In this document: positions 27,998 to 37,086 of the stretch, piece by piece
Layout: each line of letters opens with the position of its first letter
How positions within the stretch are numbered: the first letter of the stretch is position 1
Assembly (NCBI RefSeq): GCF_024505045.1
Contig: NZ_JANIBM010000004.1
Coordinates: 1 to 64,000 of the forward strand
DNA from: Methylomonas aurea
Lineage (GTDB): Bacteria; Pseudomonadota; Gammaproteobacteria; Methylococcales; Methylomonadaceae
Reading direction: 5' to 3'
DNA length: 64,000 bases
The notes under the pieces: generated by a model
What the model saw: only the letters and a program-made list of their open reading frames with translations
Databases searched by the model: none
What the model was told of the DNA's origin: nothing
Position numbers and translations under genes: made by a program

Positions 27998-28843
27998 TTA
28001 CTGCCAGGGGAAAGCTTGGTCTGGGGCGGGGCGCCAAAAACCGGACAACTCTTCGCACCGAGCGACAAATTCGCCGATCAACTGGTTTTGGCGTTGCCGA
28101 TAGTGTGCCAACGCCGATTCCGGCGGATTTCCGCCGTAGAAGTTCTGCAGCGCTGCGAGTATGACGACGCTGTTCTGGATCTCGCCCATGGCAGTCAAAT
28201 AACTTTGCAAGCGTTGGTCGTGGTCGGCAGGCAACTGCGGGACAGCTGCTGCCATTGCGGCGATGGCATAGCGTAGTTTTTTAACGGAGATACGCAGGTG
28301 GTGGATGCTGTGCAGGTCTTCGGCAGAAACCGCAGCATGGCGCGCCACCGCTTCCGCATAAATTTGGTCCAGCGCGCTGAGTATGTCGGCAGACATTTGG
28401 TTTCGGCGGGCTTTGGTATGCCGAAATTGGCGCGCCGCCATATCGAGTTTTCGGCGCAGTTTGGCTTGGCGCAGTCCGGCGACCAAGGTTGGTAGCCGCC
28501 GCAATTGTTGTTGCTCGCACCGGTGCAGGTGGTCGAGGAAGTCGCTTAATTCCGGCAATTGCGGCAGTTTGCCGGCCACTTCGTAAAGCATGACCTGCAC
28601 GTCGCGCAGATCGTCGAAGCCATCCAGTTGGCGTTTTAGCGTCTTGCGTAACGGTTTCAGCGGCCGGCAAGGGCCGATTTGCTGCAATAGTCCGAGAATG
28701 CTCAACAAGCGGCGGATGCCGGTACGCAAAGAGTGGACGTGGTCTTCGCTGCACGTTTGGCAGCAGGCTTTCAGGCGTTTGCGGTATTGGCGCCACTGAC
28801 GGTAAAGCGCTGCACTGAGCAAGTTACCGTCGGCGTCGGCCAC
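27998..28843 (-). CDS. CHAD domain protein
   Basis: CHAD domains are alpha-helical bundles with conserved histidines that bind polyphosphate. This 281-residue protein is a stand-alone CHAD with the two signature blocks HSLRTGIRRLLSILGLL (about 37-53) and IHHLRISVKKLRYAIAAM (second half), many Arg and Lys, and no attached CYTH phosphatase domain. It starts at a GTG 2 bp after the pssA stop, so the two are co-transcribed. A role in polyphosphate or phospholipid physiology is inferred only from the domain and the neighbour. Confidence 0.88.
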   Translation of the reverse strand: MADADGNLLSAALYRQWRQYRKRLKACCQTCSEDHVHSLRTGIRRLLSILGLLQQIGPCRPLKPLRKTLKRQLDGFDDLRDVQVMLYEVAGKLPQLPELSDFLDHLHRCEQQQLRRLPTLVAGLRQAKLRRKLDMAARQFRHTKARRNQMSADILSALDQIYAEAVARHAAVSAEDLHSIHHLRISVKKLRYAIAAMAAAVPQLPADHDQRLQSYLTAMGEIQNSVVILAALQNFYGGNPPESALAHYRQRQNQLIGEFVARCEELSGFWRPAPDQAFPWQ

Positions 28844-28845
28844 GT

Positions 28846-29586
28846 CTAGCCCTTACGGCTTTGCAGCCGGCGTTTGCGCATCACCAGCGTGATGATCGGG
28901 CCGGATGCGGCATAACCGACCGATAGCAAAAACAGCATACGTTGCGGTTGGGCCATGACGAAGCTGATGAACAGCATCGCAATGATCGCGACGATGAACG
29001 GCACTTTGTTTTTCAGATCGATTTCTTTGAAGCTGGAATAGCGGAAATTGCTGACCATTAACAAGCCGGTGGTGATGGTGGTCAGCAGCACCAGGTATTT
29101 GAAGTTTTCGACGTCGTAACCGTTCTCGACGCAAAACCACAAGCCGCCGGCCAGGATAGCCGCCGCTGCCGGGCTGGGCAGGCCCTGGAAGTAGCGTTTG
29201 TCGGCGACTTCGACCTGCGTGTTGAAGCGCGCCAACCTTAGTGCGCCGCCGGCCATGTGCACGAAGGCCGCGAACAAACCGGCCTGGCCCATGCTGGACA
29301 AAGTCCACAAATACATGACGATGGCCGGCGCGGCGCCGAACGAAACCATGTCCGACAAACTGTCGTATTGCACCCCGAACTCGCTCTGGGTGTTGGTCAA
29401 GCGGGCGACCCGACCGTCCAGGCCGTCCAGCACCATGGCGATGAACAATGAAATCGCCGCCGTCTCGAAGCGGCCGTTAATCGCCGACGTGATCGCGTAA
29501 AAACCGGCAAACATGGCGCCCGTGGTGAATAGGTTGGGCAGTAGATAAATGCCGCGGTGGCGTTTCGGTTGAGGATTTTTCAGCAT
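28846..29586 (-). CDS. pssA: CDP-diacylglycerol-serine O-phosphatidyltransferase
   Basis: The enzyme makes phosphatidylserine, precursor of phosphatidylethanolamine. The 246-residue membrane protein has the CDP-alcohol phosphotransferase signature spread over DGLDGRVARLTNTQ and VQYDSLSD, and about eight hydrophobic helices. It is of the Bacillus/archaeal (PssA type II) class rather than the E. coli phospholipase-D-like class. I take the ATG at 29586 (MLKNPQPKRHRG); a TTG at 29607 adds seven residues and neither has a clear ribosome site. The next gene follows after 2 bp. Confidence 0.93.
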   Translation of the reverse strand: MLKNPQPKRHRGIYLLPNLFTTGAMFAGFYAITSAINGRFETAAISLFIAMVLDGLDGRVARLTNTQSEFGVQYDSLSDMVSFGAAPAIVMYLWTLSSMGQAGLFAAFVHMAGGALRLARFNTQVEVADKRYFQGLPSPAAAAILAGGLWFCVENGYDVENFKYLVLLTTITTGLLMVSNFRYSSFKEIDLKNKVPFIVAIIAMLFISFVMAQPQRMLFLLSVGYAASGPIITLVMRKRRLQSRKG

Positions 29587-29744
29587 GGTGTTTGCAAGCG
29601 GTAACAAGTTGGCGGCATTTTACATGCTCGTTCCGGGCCGTGCTATTGCGATTGCGTGACAGTGTGTTATTGCGGGTGGCCTGGTGGATGGCGCGGCTGT
29701 CTGTTTGACCAGGTAGTTTTATGGCTTAATTCAGCATTGACTGT

Positions 29745-30518
29745 TCAGAATTTCCAAACCAGCAAAGCCTGCGGCACGTTGTCGTGCAAGCCTTTGATGC
29801 CGTATTTGTTATGCCAATACTGGTATTCCAGGCCTATAAACAGATGGCCGGCGTCGCCCCAGAAATCGCCGAGGTCGAATCTCAATTGAGGTTGGGCCAG
29901 CGCCTGGCGAGCGGCGGTTTGGTTGCGGCCGATGAAATCGGCGAAGCCTTCGAAACTCCATTTCGTGCCGGCGATTTGAAACGGTAATTGCCAGAATGGG
30001 GTGATTTGCCAGGAGGTACCAATGTCGGCGGTTTCGGTGACGCGTTGGCGCAGAAAATCGATGTTGAAGTAATTGAAGCCGGGCAAGTCGAAATCGACGC
30101 TGATGCCGTACAGCCAGGCGCGAAAACCGCTTTGTCGGCTGTTCATGTTCTCGCCGAGATTGATGCCGGCGGTCAGGCCAAAGTCTTTGAAAATACTATA
30201 CGACAAATCCAATCCGCTGATTTTACTCAGGCTGAAGGTACTGTAGGCTTCGCCGTATAAATGGGTTTGCGGCGGTTGGCCGGATGCGGTGAACAGCGTG
30301 TCCATGAAGAAAAAGTTGCGGCCGTAAGCCCAGCCGTGGGCATGAGTGATCGTGACGATGGCTTGGCTGACGTCGTTAGGATTGAAAGGCTCGTGGTAGT
30401 TGCCGCCGTGCAGATATTGGATTTCGCTGTTGCTCCATTGCATGAAGTCGGCGGAGGCCTGCTCAGCTAGCGCTGCGGCTAGTAGGGTGATGCAGAGCGA
30501 AGGCGCAAGATTGGTCAT
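29745..30518 (-). CDS. Outer membrane protein, Tsx/OmpK-like
   Basis: This 257-residue protein has a signal peptide (LCITLLAAALAEQASA, cleaved near residue 23) followed by MQWSNSEIQYLHGGNYHEPF, the start typical of the nucleoside-specific channel family (Tsx, OmpK). The rest alternates polar and aromatic residues as in a 12-strand barrel and ends in Phe (LLVWKF). It probably lets nucleosides or related small molecules through the outer membrane. It lies between ilvC, whose terminator is just upstream, and pssA, with no obvious partner. Confidence 0.8.
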   Translation of the reverse strand: MTNLAPSLCITLLAAALAEQASADFMQWSNSEIQYLHGGNYHEPFNPNDVSQAIVTITHAHGWAYGRNFFFMDTLFTASGQPPQTHLYGEAYSTFSLSKISGLDLSYSIFKDFGLTAGINLGENMNSRQSGFRAWLYGISVDFDLPGFNYFNIDFLRQRVTETADIGTSWQITPFWQLPFQIAGTKWSFEGFADFIGRNQTAARQALAQPQLRFDLGDFWGDAGHLFIGLEYQYWHNKYGIKGLHDNVPQALLVWKF

Positions 30519-30540
30519 ATTTGAAATCCTGCAGGCAAAA

Positions 30541-30567
30541 AAAAGCCCATCGTGTAGATGGGCTTTA
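30541..30567 (-). terminator. Terminator after ilvC
   Basis: AAAGCCCATC-gtgta-GATGGGCTTT forms a 10-bp stem with a five-base loop 17 bp past the ilvC stop. A-rich sequence on the plus strand supplies the T-run for minus-strand transcription. It ends the ilvIHC unit before the porin gene. Confidence 0.85.
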
Positions 30568-30583
30568 ATCCTAGCCGATAAGC

Positions 30584-31627
<1,044 letters not shown>

Positions 31628-31676
31628 TTAAAAATTGTATTTGGCTGTCGACATGTGGGTTTGCGCTCCCCAGCGA

Positions 31677-32168
31677 TCAAAGATGTAAGCCTTTCTCGCC
31701 GCGGGAAATGCCGGTCGGGCCGGAACGCGCCACTTCGATGATGCTGCCTTCCTCGAAGCCGTGAATGAAGGCATCCAGTTTGTTGGATTGGCCTGTCATT
31801 TCGACGACGTAGCTGTTCGGCGTCACGTCGATGATCTTGCCGCGGAAGATGTCGACCATGCGCTTTACTTCCTCGCGCGTTTCGTGAGTGGTTTTGATCT
31901 TGACCAGCATCAATTCGCGCTCGATATGGGCCGACTCGGCCAGATCGATCAATTTGACCACATCGATCAGTTTGTTCAATTGCTTAGTGATCTGCTCGAT
32001 GATCTCGTCGCTGCCGCTGGTGACCAAAGTCATCCGCGACAGACTGGGATCTTCGGTCGGGGCGACGGTCAGCGATTCGATGTTGTAGCCGCGCGCCGAG
32101 AACAGGCCGGCAACCCGCGACAGGGCACCGGATTCGTTTTCAATCAAAATGGAGATGATGTGGCGCAT
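31677..32168 (-). CDS. ilvH: Acetolactate synthase small (regulatory) subunit
   Basis: IlvH raises the activity of IlvI and confers valine feedback inhibition. The 163-residue protein has an N-terminal ACT domain (MRHIISILIENESGALSRVA, and RGYNIESLTVAPTEDPSLSR) and a C-terminal ACT-like half. Its ATG shares one base with the ilvI stop (TGATG), so the subunits are translationally coupled. The length and sequence match the IlvH/IlvN family. Confidence 0.97.
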   Translation of the reverse strand: MRHIISILIENESGALSRVAGLFSARGYNIESLTVAPTEDPSLSRMTLVTSGSDEIIEQITKQLNKLIDVVKLIDLAESAHIERELMLVKIKTTHETREEVKRMVDIFRGKIIDVTPNSYVVEMTGQSNKLDAFIHGFEEGSIIEVARSGPTGISRGEKGLHL

Positions 32169-33904
32169 CAGGACAACTCCCTCTCGACCGGGGTGCCGGG
32201 CGCAACGCGCAATTTCATGTCGTGGTGAGCTTTGCCTGCTTCAATCATCGGGTATACGTTTTCGGTTCTATCGGTAATGAAATCGAGGAACACGGTTCTG
32301 TCCTTCATTTCGAATGCCTGTTTCAAGGCGTCGCGCACTTCTTCCGGCTTTTCGACGCGGATGCCGACATGGCCGTAGGCTTCGGCCAGTTTGACGAAAT
32401 CCGGGATCGTGTCCATGTACGAGTGCGAGTAACGGCTTTGGTAAGAAAATTCCTGCCACTGGCGAACCATGCCCATGTAACGGTTGTTCAGGTTGACGAT
32501 CTTGACCGGCGTGTTGTACTGCAGCGCGGTGGACAGTTCCTGAATGCACATCTGGATGCTGGCTTCGCCGGTAATACAAGCGACGTCGGCCTCCGGAAAC
32601 GCCAGTTTGACGCCGATCGCCGCCGGCAAGCCGAAGCCCATCGTGCCCAAACCGCCGGAGTTGATCCAGCGCCGCGGCTTGTCGAACTTGTAGTACTGGG
32701 CCGCATACATTTGGTGCTGGCCTACATCCGACGTAACGAAGGCGTTGCCGTTGGTGACTTCGTAGAGTTGCTCTACGACATATTGCGGCTTGATGATCCG
32801 GCTTTCGCGGTCGTATTCCAGGCAATTCACGTCGCGCCAGCTTTGAATCAGTTGCCACCAAGATTCCAACGCCGCTTTCGACGGCTTGGTTTTGCTGTCC
32901 TTGATCAGTTCGATCATTTGCTGCAACACCGGTTTGACTTCGCCGACGATCGGCACATCCACCTTCACGGTTTTGGAGATGGAGGCTGGATCGACGTCGA
33001 TGTGAACGATCTTGGCATACGGGCAGAACTCGGCCAGTTTGCCGGTGACACGGTCGTCGAAGCGGGCGCCGACCGCTAAAATCACGTCGGCTTCGTGCAT
33101 GCCCATATTGGCTTCGTAAGTACCGTGCATGCCGAGCATGCCGACGAACTGCTTGTCGGTGGCCGGATAGCCACCCAAGCCCATCAAAGTGTTGGTGATC
33201 GGGTACCCCAGCATCCGGGTCAACTCGGTCAATTCTTCATGGGCTTCGCCCAAAATGACGCCGCCGCCGGAATAAATCATCGGTCGTTGCGCGCAGAGCA
33301 GCATTTCCACAGCCCGCTTGATTTGGCCCTTGTGGCCGGTCACGACCGGATTGTAAGAGCGCATGCTGACTTTTTTCGGATACTTGTAAGGTATCTTGAT
33401 ATTCGGATCGGTGATGTCCTTAGGCACGTCGACCAATACCGGGCCCGGGCGGCCGGTGGTCGCCACGTAAAACGCTTTCTTGATCGTTTCGGCCAACTGG
33501 TTGACGTCCTTGACCAGAAAATTGTGTTTGACGCAGGGGCGGGTGATGCCGACCGTATCGACTTCCTGGAACGCGTCGCTACCGATTACCGGCGACGGTA
33601 CCTGGCCGGAAATGATCACCATCGGGATCGAGTCCATGTAGGCCGTGGCGATGCCGGTCACAGCATTGGTGGCGCCCGGGCCGGAGGTCACCAGTACCAC
33701 GCCCGGTTTGCCGGTCGCGCGCGCGTAGGCGTCCGCCGAATGGGTGGCGCCTTGTTCGTGCCGCACCAAAATATGTTTTACGTCGTCTTGATGGAAAATG
33801 GCATCGTAGATGTGCAAAACAGAGCCACCCGGATAGCCAAATACAAATTCGACACCTTCATCTTTAAGACACTGGACAAGAATTTGTCCGCCACTGAGTT
33901 CCAA
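32168..33904 (-). CDS. ilvI: Acetolactate synthase large (catalytic) subunit
   Basis: This 578-residue thiamine diphosphate enzyme condenses pyruvate with pyruvate or 2-oxobutyrate, the committed step of branched-chain amino acid synthesis. It has GYPGGSVLHIYDAI with the catalytic Glu in VRHEQGATHSADAYARATG, the FAD-binding middle domain, and the ThDP/Mg site TGEASIQMCIQELSTALQ...NNRYMG. The start is TTG at 33904, because the family begins ELSGGQILV right there and GAGGG lies 7 bases upstream; no in-frame ATG or GTG fits better. The TTG may limit expression. The order ilvI-ilvH-ilvC is classical. Confidence 0.97.
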   Translation of the reverse strand: MELSGGQILVQCLKDEGVEFVFGYPGGSVLHIYDAIFHQDDVKHILVRHEQGATHSADAYARATGKPGVVLVTSGPGATNAVTGIATAYMDSIPMVIISGQVPSPVIGSDAFQEVDTVGITRPCVKHNFLVKDVNQLAETIKKAFYVATTGRPGPVLVDVPKDITDPNIKIPYKYPKKVSMRSYNPVVTGHKGQIKRAVEMLLCAQRPMIYSGGGVILGEAHEELTELTRMLGYPITNTLMGLGGYPATDKQFVGMLGMHGTYEANMGMHEADVILAVGARFDDRVTGKLAEFCPYAKIVHIDVDPASISKTVKVDVPIVGEVKPVLQQMIELIKDSKTKPSKAALESWWQLIQSWRDVNCLEYDRESRIIKPQYVVEQLYEVTNGNAFVTSDVGQHQMYAAQYYKFDKPRRWINSGGLGTMGFGLPAAIGVKLAFPEADVACITGEASIQMCIQELSTALQYNTPVKIVNLNNRYMGMVRQWQEFSYQSRYSHSYMDTIPDFVKLAEAYGHVGIRVEKPEEVRDALKQAFEMKDRTVFLDFITDRTENVYPMIEAGKAHHDMKLRVAPGTPVERELS

Positions 33905-33997
33905 TTTTATGCCCTCGAAAAGCTAACCAAAGCGTGAAATGCGGATTTTACAAAAAAGGTTGGATAAGCTACTGTCTTTGGCCGGTTTCGTCAAGGA

Positions 33998-34020
33998 AAA
34001 CCAAGGATTTTGCTTGGTTT
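33998..34020. promoter_or_regulatory. Inverted repeat in the ilvI/PPTase divergent spacer
   Basis: AAACCAAG-gattttg-CTTGGTTT is a perfect 8-bp inverted repeat in the 142-bp gap between divergent genes. On the minus strand a -35-like TTGACG lies close by, with 17 bp to a weak TAGCTT. No T-run follows. It could be an operator for ilvIHC; no leader peptide rich in Ile, Val or Leu codons was seen. Confidence 0.4.
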
Positions 34021-34046
34021 CGAGGTGGGCGGTGAATGTTTAAAAA

Positions 34047-34748
34047 GTGAGGGATGTTTTGCGAACGCAATTTGTTGATGTTTGGCATGCCGAATTGGAG
34101 TCGTTGGATTCAAAGAACTCAATTACTTGGGATGCGCTGTTGTCGGATCAGGAACGGCAGCGAAGTGAGACGTACAAATGCCCGGAGCGGCGCCAGCGCT
34201 TTGTTGTGGTGCAGAGTTTGTTGCGTCGCACATTGGCCGGATATTTGGATGTTGAGCCGCAGGAACTGGTGTTTGAGCTGGGCGAGTACGGCAAGCCGGC
34301 GTTAGTAGGGGCAACGTTGTATTTTAATATTTCCCATTCCGGAGACCATTTGCTGATTGCAGTGTCCGACCTCGGCGAGTTGGGGGTTGATGTGGAGAAA
34401 GTGCGATCCGGACGCAACCTGCATGCGCTTGCCGGGCGCTGTTTTTCGGCGCGGGAATATTGGGAGTGGGTGGCATTGCCCGCTGATCAGCAATTGCCGG
34501 CCTTTTACCGTCTCTGGGTTAAGAAGGAGGCCTTCGTCAAGGCGGTCGGGCGCGGCATTGCGGCCGGGTTGGAGTTGTGCGAATTTGCTGTCGAGCCGGG
34601 CGGACAAATCGCTGCGATCCCCATCGAATTCGGCGTTGCCGGCGATTGGACCGTAGCGGAGTTGCCGCTCGCCGATGTCGCTGCGGCGTTAGTGGTACCG
34701 AATAAGCCGTACGTGTTGAGTTGCCGCAAGCTCGAGTTGGAGGCTTGA
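34047..34748 (+). CDS. 4'-phosphopantetheinyl transferase (Sfp type)
   Basis: This enzyme attaches the phosphopantetheine arm of CoA to carrier proteins. The 233-residue length is that of the Sfp/Gsp class. It has the magnesium site GVDVEKVR (about 115) and the signature WVKKEAFVKAVGRGI (about 158-172), plus FNISHSGDHLLIAV. The start is GTG at 34047; a TTG four codons on is an alternative. It stands alone, with no synthetase or acyl carrier gene adjacent, so it probably serves carrier proteins elsewhere in the genome. It ends at a terminator shared with the convergent ribosomal genes. Confidence 0.92.
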   Translation: MRDVLRTQFVDVWHAELESLDSKNSITWDALLSDQERQRSETYKCPERRQRFVVVQSLLRRTLAGYLDVEPQELVFELGEYGKPALVGATLYFNISHSGDHLLIAVSDLGELGVDVEKVRSGRNLHALAGRCFSAREYWEWVALPADQQLPAFYRLWVKKEAFVKAVGRGIAAGLELCEFAVEPGGQIAAIPIEFGVAGDWTVAELPLADVAAALVVPNKPYVLSCRKLELEA

Positions 34749-34771
34749 CGCGGCACAGGGCGCCAAGCATA

Positions 34772-34799
34772 AAAAAAGCCGCTGAAAAGCGGCTTTTTT
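34772..34799. terminator. Bidirectional terminator between the PPTase gene and rpsI
   Basis: AAAAAAGCCGC-tgaaaa-GCGGCTTTTTT is a perfect inverted repeat with A and T runs on both sides, 23 bp past the PPTase stop and just beyond the rpsI stop. It can end transcription from both directions. Confidence 0.9.
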
Positions 34800-34813
34800 G
34801 CGTCGGTGGGCGC

Positions 34814-35203
34814 TTAACGTTTCGAGTATTGCGGACGCTTTCTGGCGCCGTGCAAACCGATTTTTTTACGCTCGACTTCGCGGGCGTCGCGAGTCACGTA
34901 ACCGGCTTTTCTCAATGGAGAGCGCAGGGATTCGTCGTATTCCATCAGTGCGCGGGTCAGGCCGTGGCGAATCGCGCCAGCCTGGCCGGACGGGCCGCCG
35001 CCGGAGACGATGATGTTGATGTCGAAGTCGCCGGATTTGGCCAGCAGTTCCAGAGGTTGTCTGGCGATCATTTCATCGGTTTTGCGGCCGAAGTATTGGT
35101 CTACAGGCCGGTTGTTGATGATGAACTTGCCTGTGCCGACCGTTGCGTAAACGCGGGCTACCGAGCTTTTGCGGCGACCTGTTCCGTAGTATTGAGCTGC
35201 CAT
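34814..35203 (-). CDS. rpsI: 30S ribosomal protein S9
   Basis: This 129-residue S9 starts [17 protein letters not shown] and ends with the basic tail [18 protein letters not shown], whose last Lys-Arg reaches the ribosomal P site and contacts tRNA. Length and ends are normal. It follows rplM by 15 bp in the usual rplM-rpsI operon. Confidence 0.98.
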   Translation of the reverse strand: MAAQYYGTGRRKSSVARVYATVGTGKFIINNRPVDQYFGRKTDEMIARQPLELLAKSGDFDINIIVSGGGPSGQAGAIRHGLTRALMEYDESLRSPLRKAGYVTRDAREVERKKIGLHGARKRPQYSKR

Positions 35204-35218
35204 AAACTATCTACCTGC

Positions 35219-35647
35219 TTAGAATTCTAAAACTTTAGGTTGTTGAGACTGATGATTGTGCTCCGGACCGGCATACACTTTCAGTTTTTTGAACATCGCC
35301 CGGCCCAGTGGATTTTTAGGCAGCATGCCTTGAACTGCGGTGGTGATGATGCGGTCGGGGAAGGTTTGTCTCAATTTGCCCAAAGAGGCAGACTTCATGT
35401 TGCCGACATAACCGGTGTGGCGGTAATACATTTTGTCTTTTTCTTTGTTGCCGGTAACGCCGATTTTTTCGGCATTGACGACGATGATGTAGTCGCCGGT
35501 GTCGACGTGCGGGGTGTATTCTGGTTTATGTTTGCCGCGAAGACGTCGTGCAATTTCAGTAGCAAGGCGACCCAATGTCTTTCCTTCTGCATCAATCACG
35601 TACCAATCGCGCTTAACTTCTGCGGGCTTTGCACTAAATGTTTTCAT
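35219..35647 (-). CDS. rplM: 50S ribosomal protein L13
   Basis: This 142-residue L13 begins [20 protein letters not shown], with the characteristic [27 protein letters not shown] spread over residues 26-53 and [15 protein letters not shown] near the end. L13 binds 23S rRNA early in 50S assembly. It is the first gene of the rplM-rpsI unit; its promoter should lie in 35648-35724. Confidence 0.98.
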   Translation of the reverse strand: MKTFSAKPAEVKRDWYVIDAEGKTLGRLATEIARRLRGKHKPEYTPHVDTGDYIIVVNAEKIGVTGNKEKDKMYYRHTGYVGNMKSASLGKLRQTFPDRIITTAVQGMLPKNPLGRAMFKKLKVYAGPEHNHQSQQPKVLEF

Positions 35648-35724
35648 CGTTGCTTTCTTAAAATCGGTTGAAGCTGTAAAAGCACGGCATTCTACTTAAA
35701 CCAGCCGCTAACTTCAAGTTTCAA

Positions 35725-37086
35725 TTACAGCTTGATTTTCAAGGAATGTAACTTCCGGTACAAATGGGTGCGCTCCATGCCGATCGCCGCCGCCAGTTTG
35801 GCGACACTGCCGCCGTTCTTCTCGAAGTGGTATTCCAGATAGGATTTTTCGAAGTGGTCGCGCGCTTCTTTCAACGGCAGATTGAAAAACTCGGGCACAT
35901 TCAAGCCCAGTTTGGGTTGCTCGGCGATCGAGCCTAACGCTGCTTTGACTTCGTCCAGCTCGATGTCGTCGCCGGCACCCAGAATCATCAGGCGTTGCAC
36001 CAGATTGCGCAACTCGCGGACATTGCCGGGCCAACTGTAATTGCGCAAATAATTTTGCGCGGCCATCGAAAAACGGCGGAAAGGCAGTTTTTCATGCACG
36101 ACGAAATGGTCGACGTAAAAATTCAGCAGACCCGGCACGTCCTCGCTGTGCTCGCGCAGCGGTGGAATCTCCAAAGTCACCACATTCAGCAGATAGTACA
36201 AGTCCTGACGGAAGCGGCCGCTGTTGACTTCTTCCTCCAGCGCCATCCGGGTCGAGGCTACGACGCGCACGTCGACGCGCACGGCCTGGCTGCCGCCGAC
36301 CCGCAGGAATGAACTGGATTCCAACGCACTAAGCAATCGAGTTTGGGTTTCCGGGTCCATACCGCCGATTTCGCCCAGGAACAGCGTGCCGCGGTCGGCC
36401 TGCTCCAGCAGGCCGCGGTAAATCCGGCCGTTGTCTTCGCGGCCGAAAAATTCGACCGCAGCGTTTTCCGGCGAGATGCTGCCGACCGATACGTCGACAA
36501 AGGCGCCGTCGCGGCGCGAGCTGTTGTTGTGCAGGTAACGGGCGTACATTTCCTTGCCGACCCCGGCTTCGCCGACCAGTAGCACGCGGGCGTCGTGTTG
36601 CGCCAGGCGTTTCAGTTTGTCTTTGGTGCGCTCGACCACGGCGCTTTTGCCGACGGGTTCCACGCCTATCATCAATTGCTGCTTCAGGCCGGCGTTTTCC
36701 CGCTGCAAGGAACTGGTTTCCAGGGCGCGCTCGACGATCAAGAGCAATTTCGCCATCGACAACGGTTTTTCCAGAAAATCGTAAGCGCCGAGGCGGGTGG
36801 CTTCGACTGCCGACTCCACCGAGCCGTGACCGGACATCATTACTACCGGGCACAGCGCGCTGTCTTCGCCGACCCATTCCCGCAACAGCGTGATACCGTC
36901 GCTATCGGGCATCCAGATGTCGAGCAGGATCAGATTGGGCTGGCGCTGGTTTTTAAGTTTCCTGGCTTCCGTGGCGTTTTCGGCCATCGCGACTTGATAG
37001 CCCTCGTCTTCCAAAATCTCAGACACCAGTTGACGAATGTCCTGTTCGTCGTCGACCACCAAAATGTAGGGCGCTTGTTTATTCAT
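35725..37086 (-). CDS. ntrX: NtrX-like response regulator with degenerate sigma-54 activator domain
   Basis: The 453-residue protein has a receiver (D12, D13, phospho-acceptor D56, S84, K106), an AAA+ domain, and a Fis-type helix-turn-helix at about 425-448 (VAKLAAAIGMERTHLYRKL). Walker A is GEAGVGKE (171-178). The GAFTGA loop that contacts sigma-54 is replaced by DNGRIYRG (217-224), and the Walker B Asp is Gly (TLFLGEIGGM, G237). So it may regulate without remodelling sigma-54 polymerase, as reported for some NtrX proteins. The start at 37086 gives the normal N-terminus; the 18-codon upstream extension lies in ntrY. It overlaps ntrY by 8 bp and is its likely partner. Confidence 0.9.
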   Translation of the reverse strand: MNKQAPYILVVDDEQDIRQLVSEILEDEGYQVAMAENATEARKLKNQRQPNLILLDIWMPDSDGITLLREWVGEDSALCPVVMMSGHGSVESAVEATRLGAYDFLEKPLSMAKLLLIVERALETSSLQRENAGLKQQLMIGVEPVGKSAVVERTKDKLKRLAQHDARVLLVGEAGVGKEMYARYLHNNSSRRDGAFVDVSVGSISPENAAVEFFGREDNGRIYRGLLEQADRGTLFLGEIGGMDPETQTRLLSALESSSFLRVGGSQAVRVDVRVVASTRMALEEEVNSGRFRQDLYYLLNVVTLEIPPLREHSEDVPGLLNFYVDHFVVHEKLPFRRFSMAAQNYLRNYSWPGNVRELRNLVQRLMILGAGDDIELDEVKAALGSIAEQPKLGLNVPEFFNLPLKEARDHFEKSYLEYHFEKNGGSVAKLAAAIGMERTHLYRKLHSLKIKL

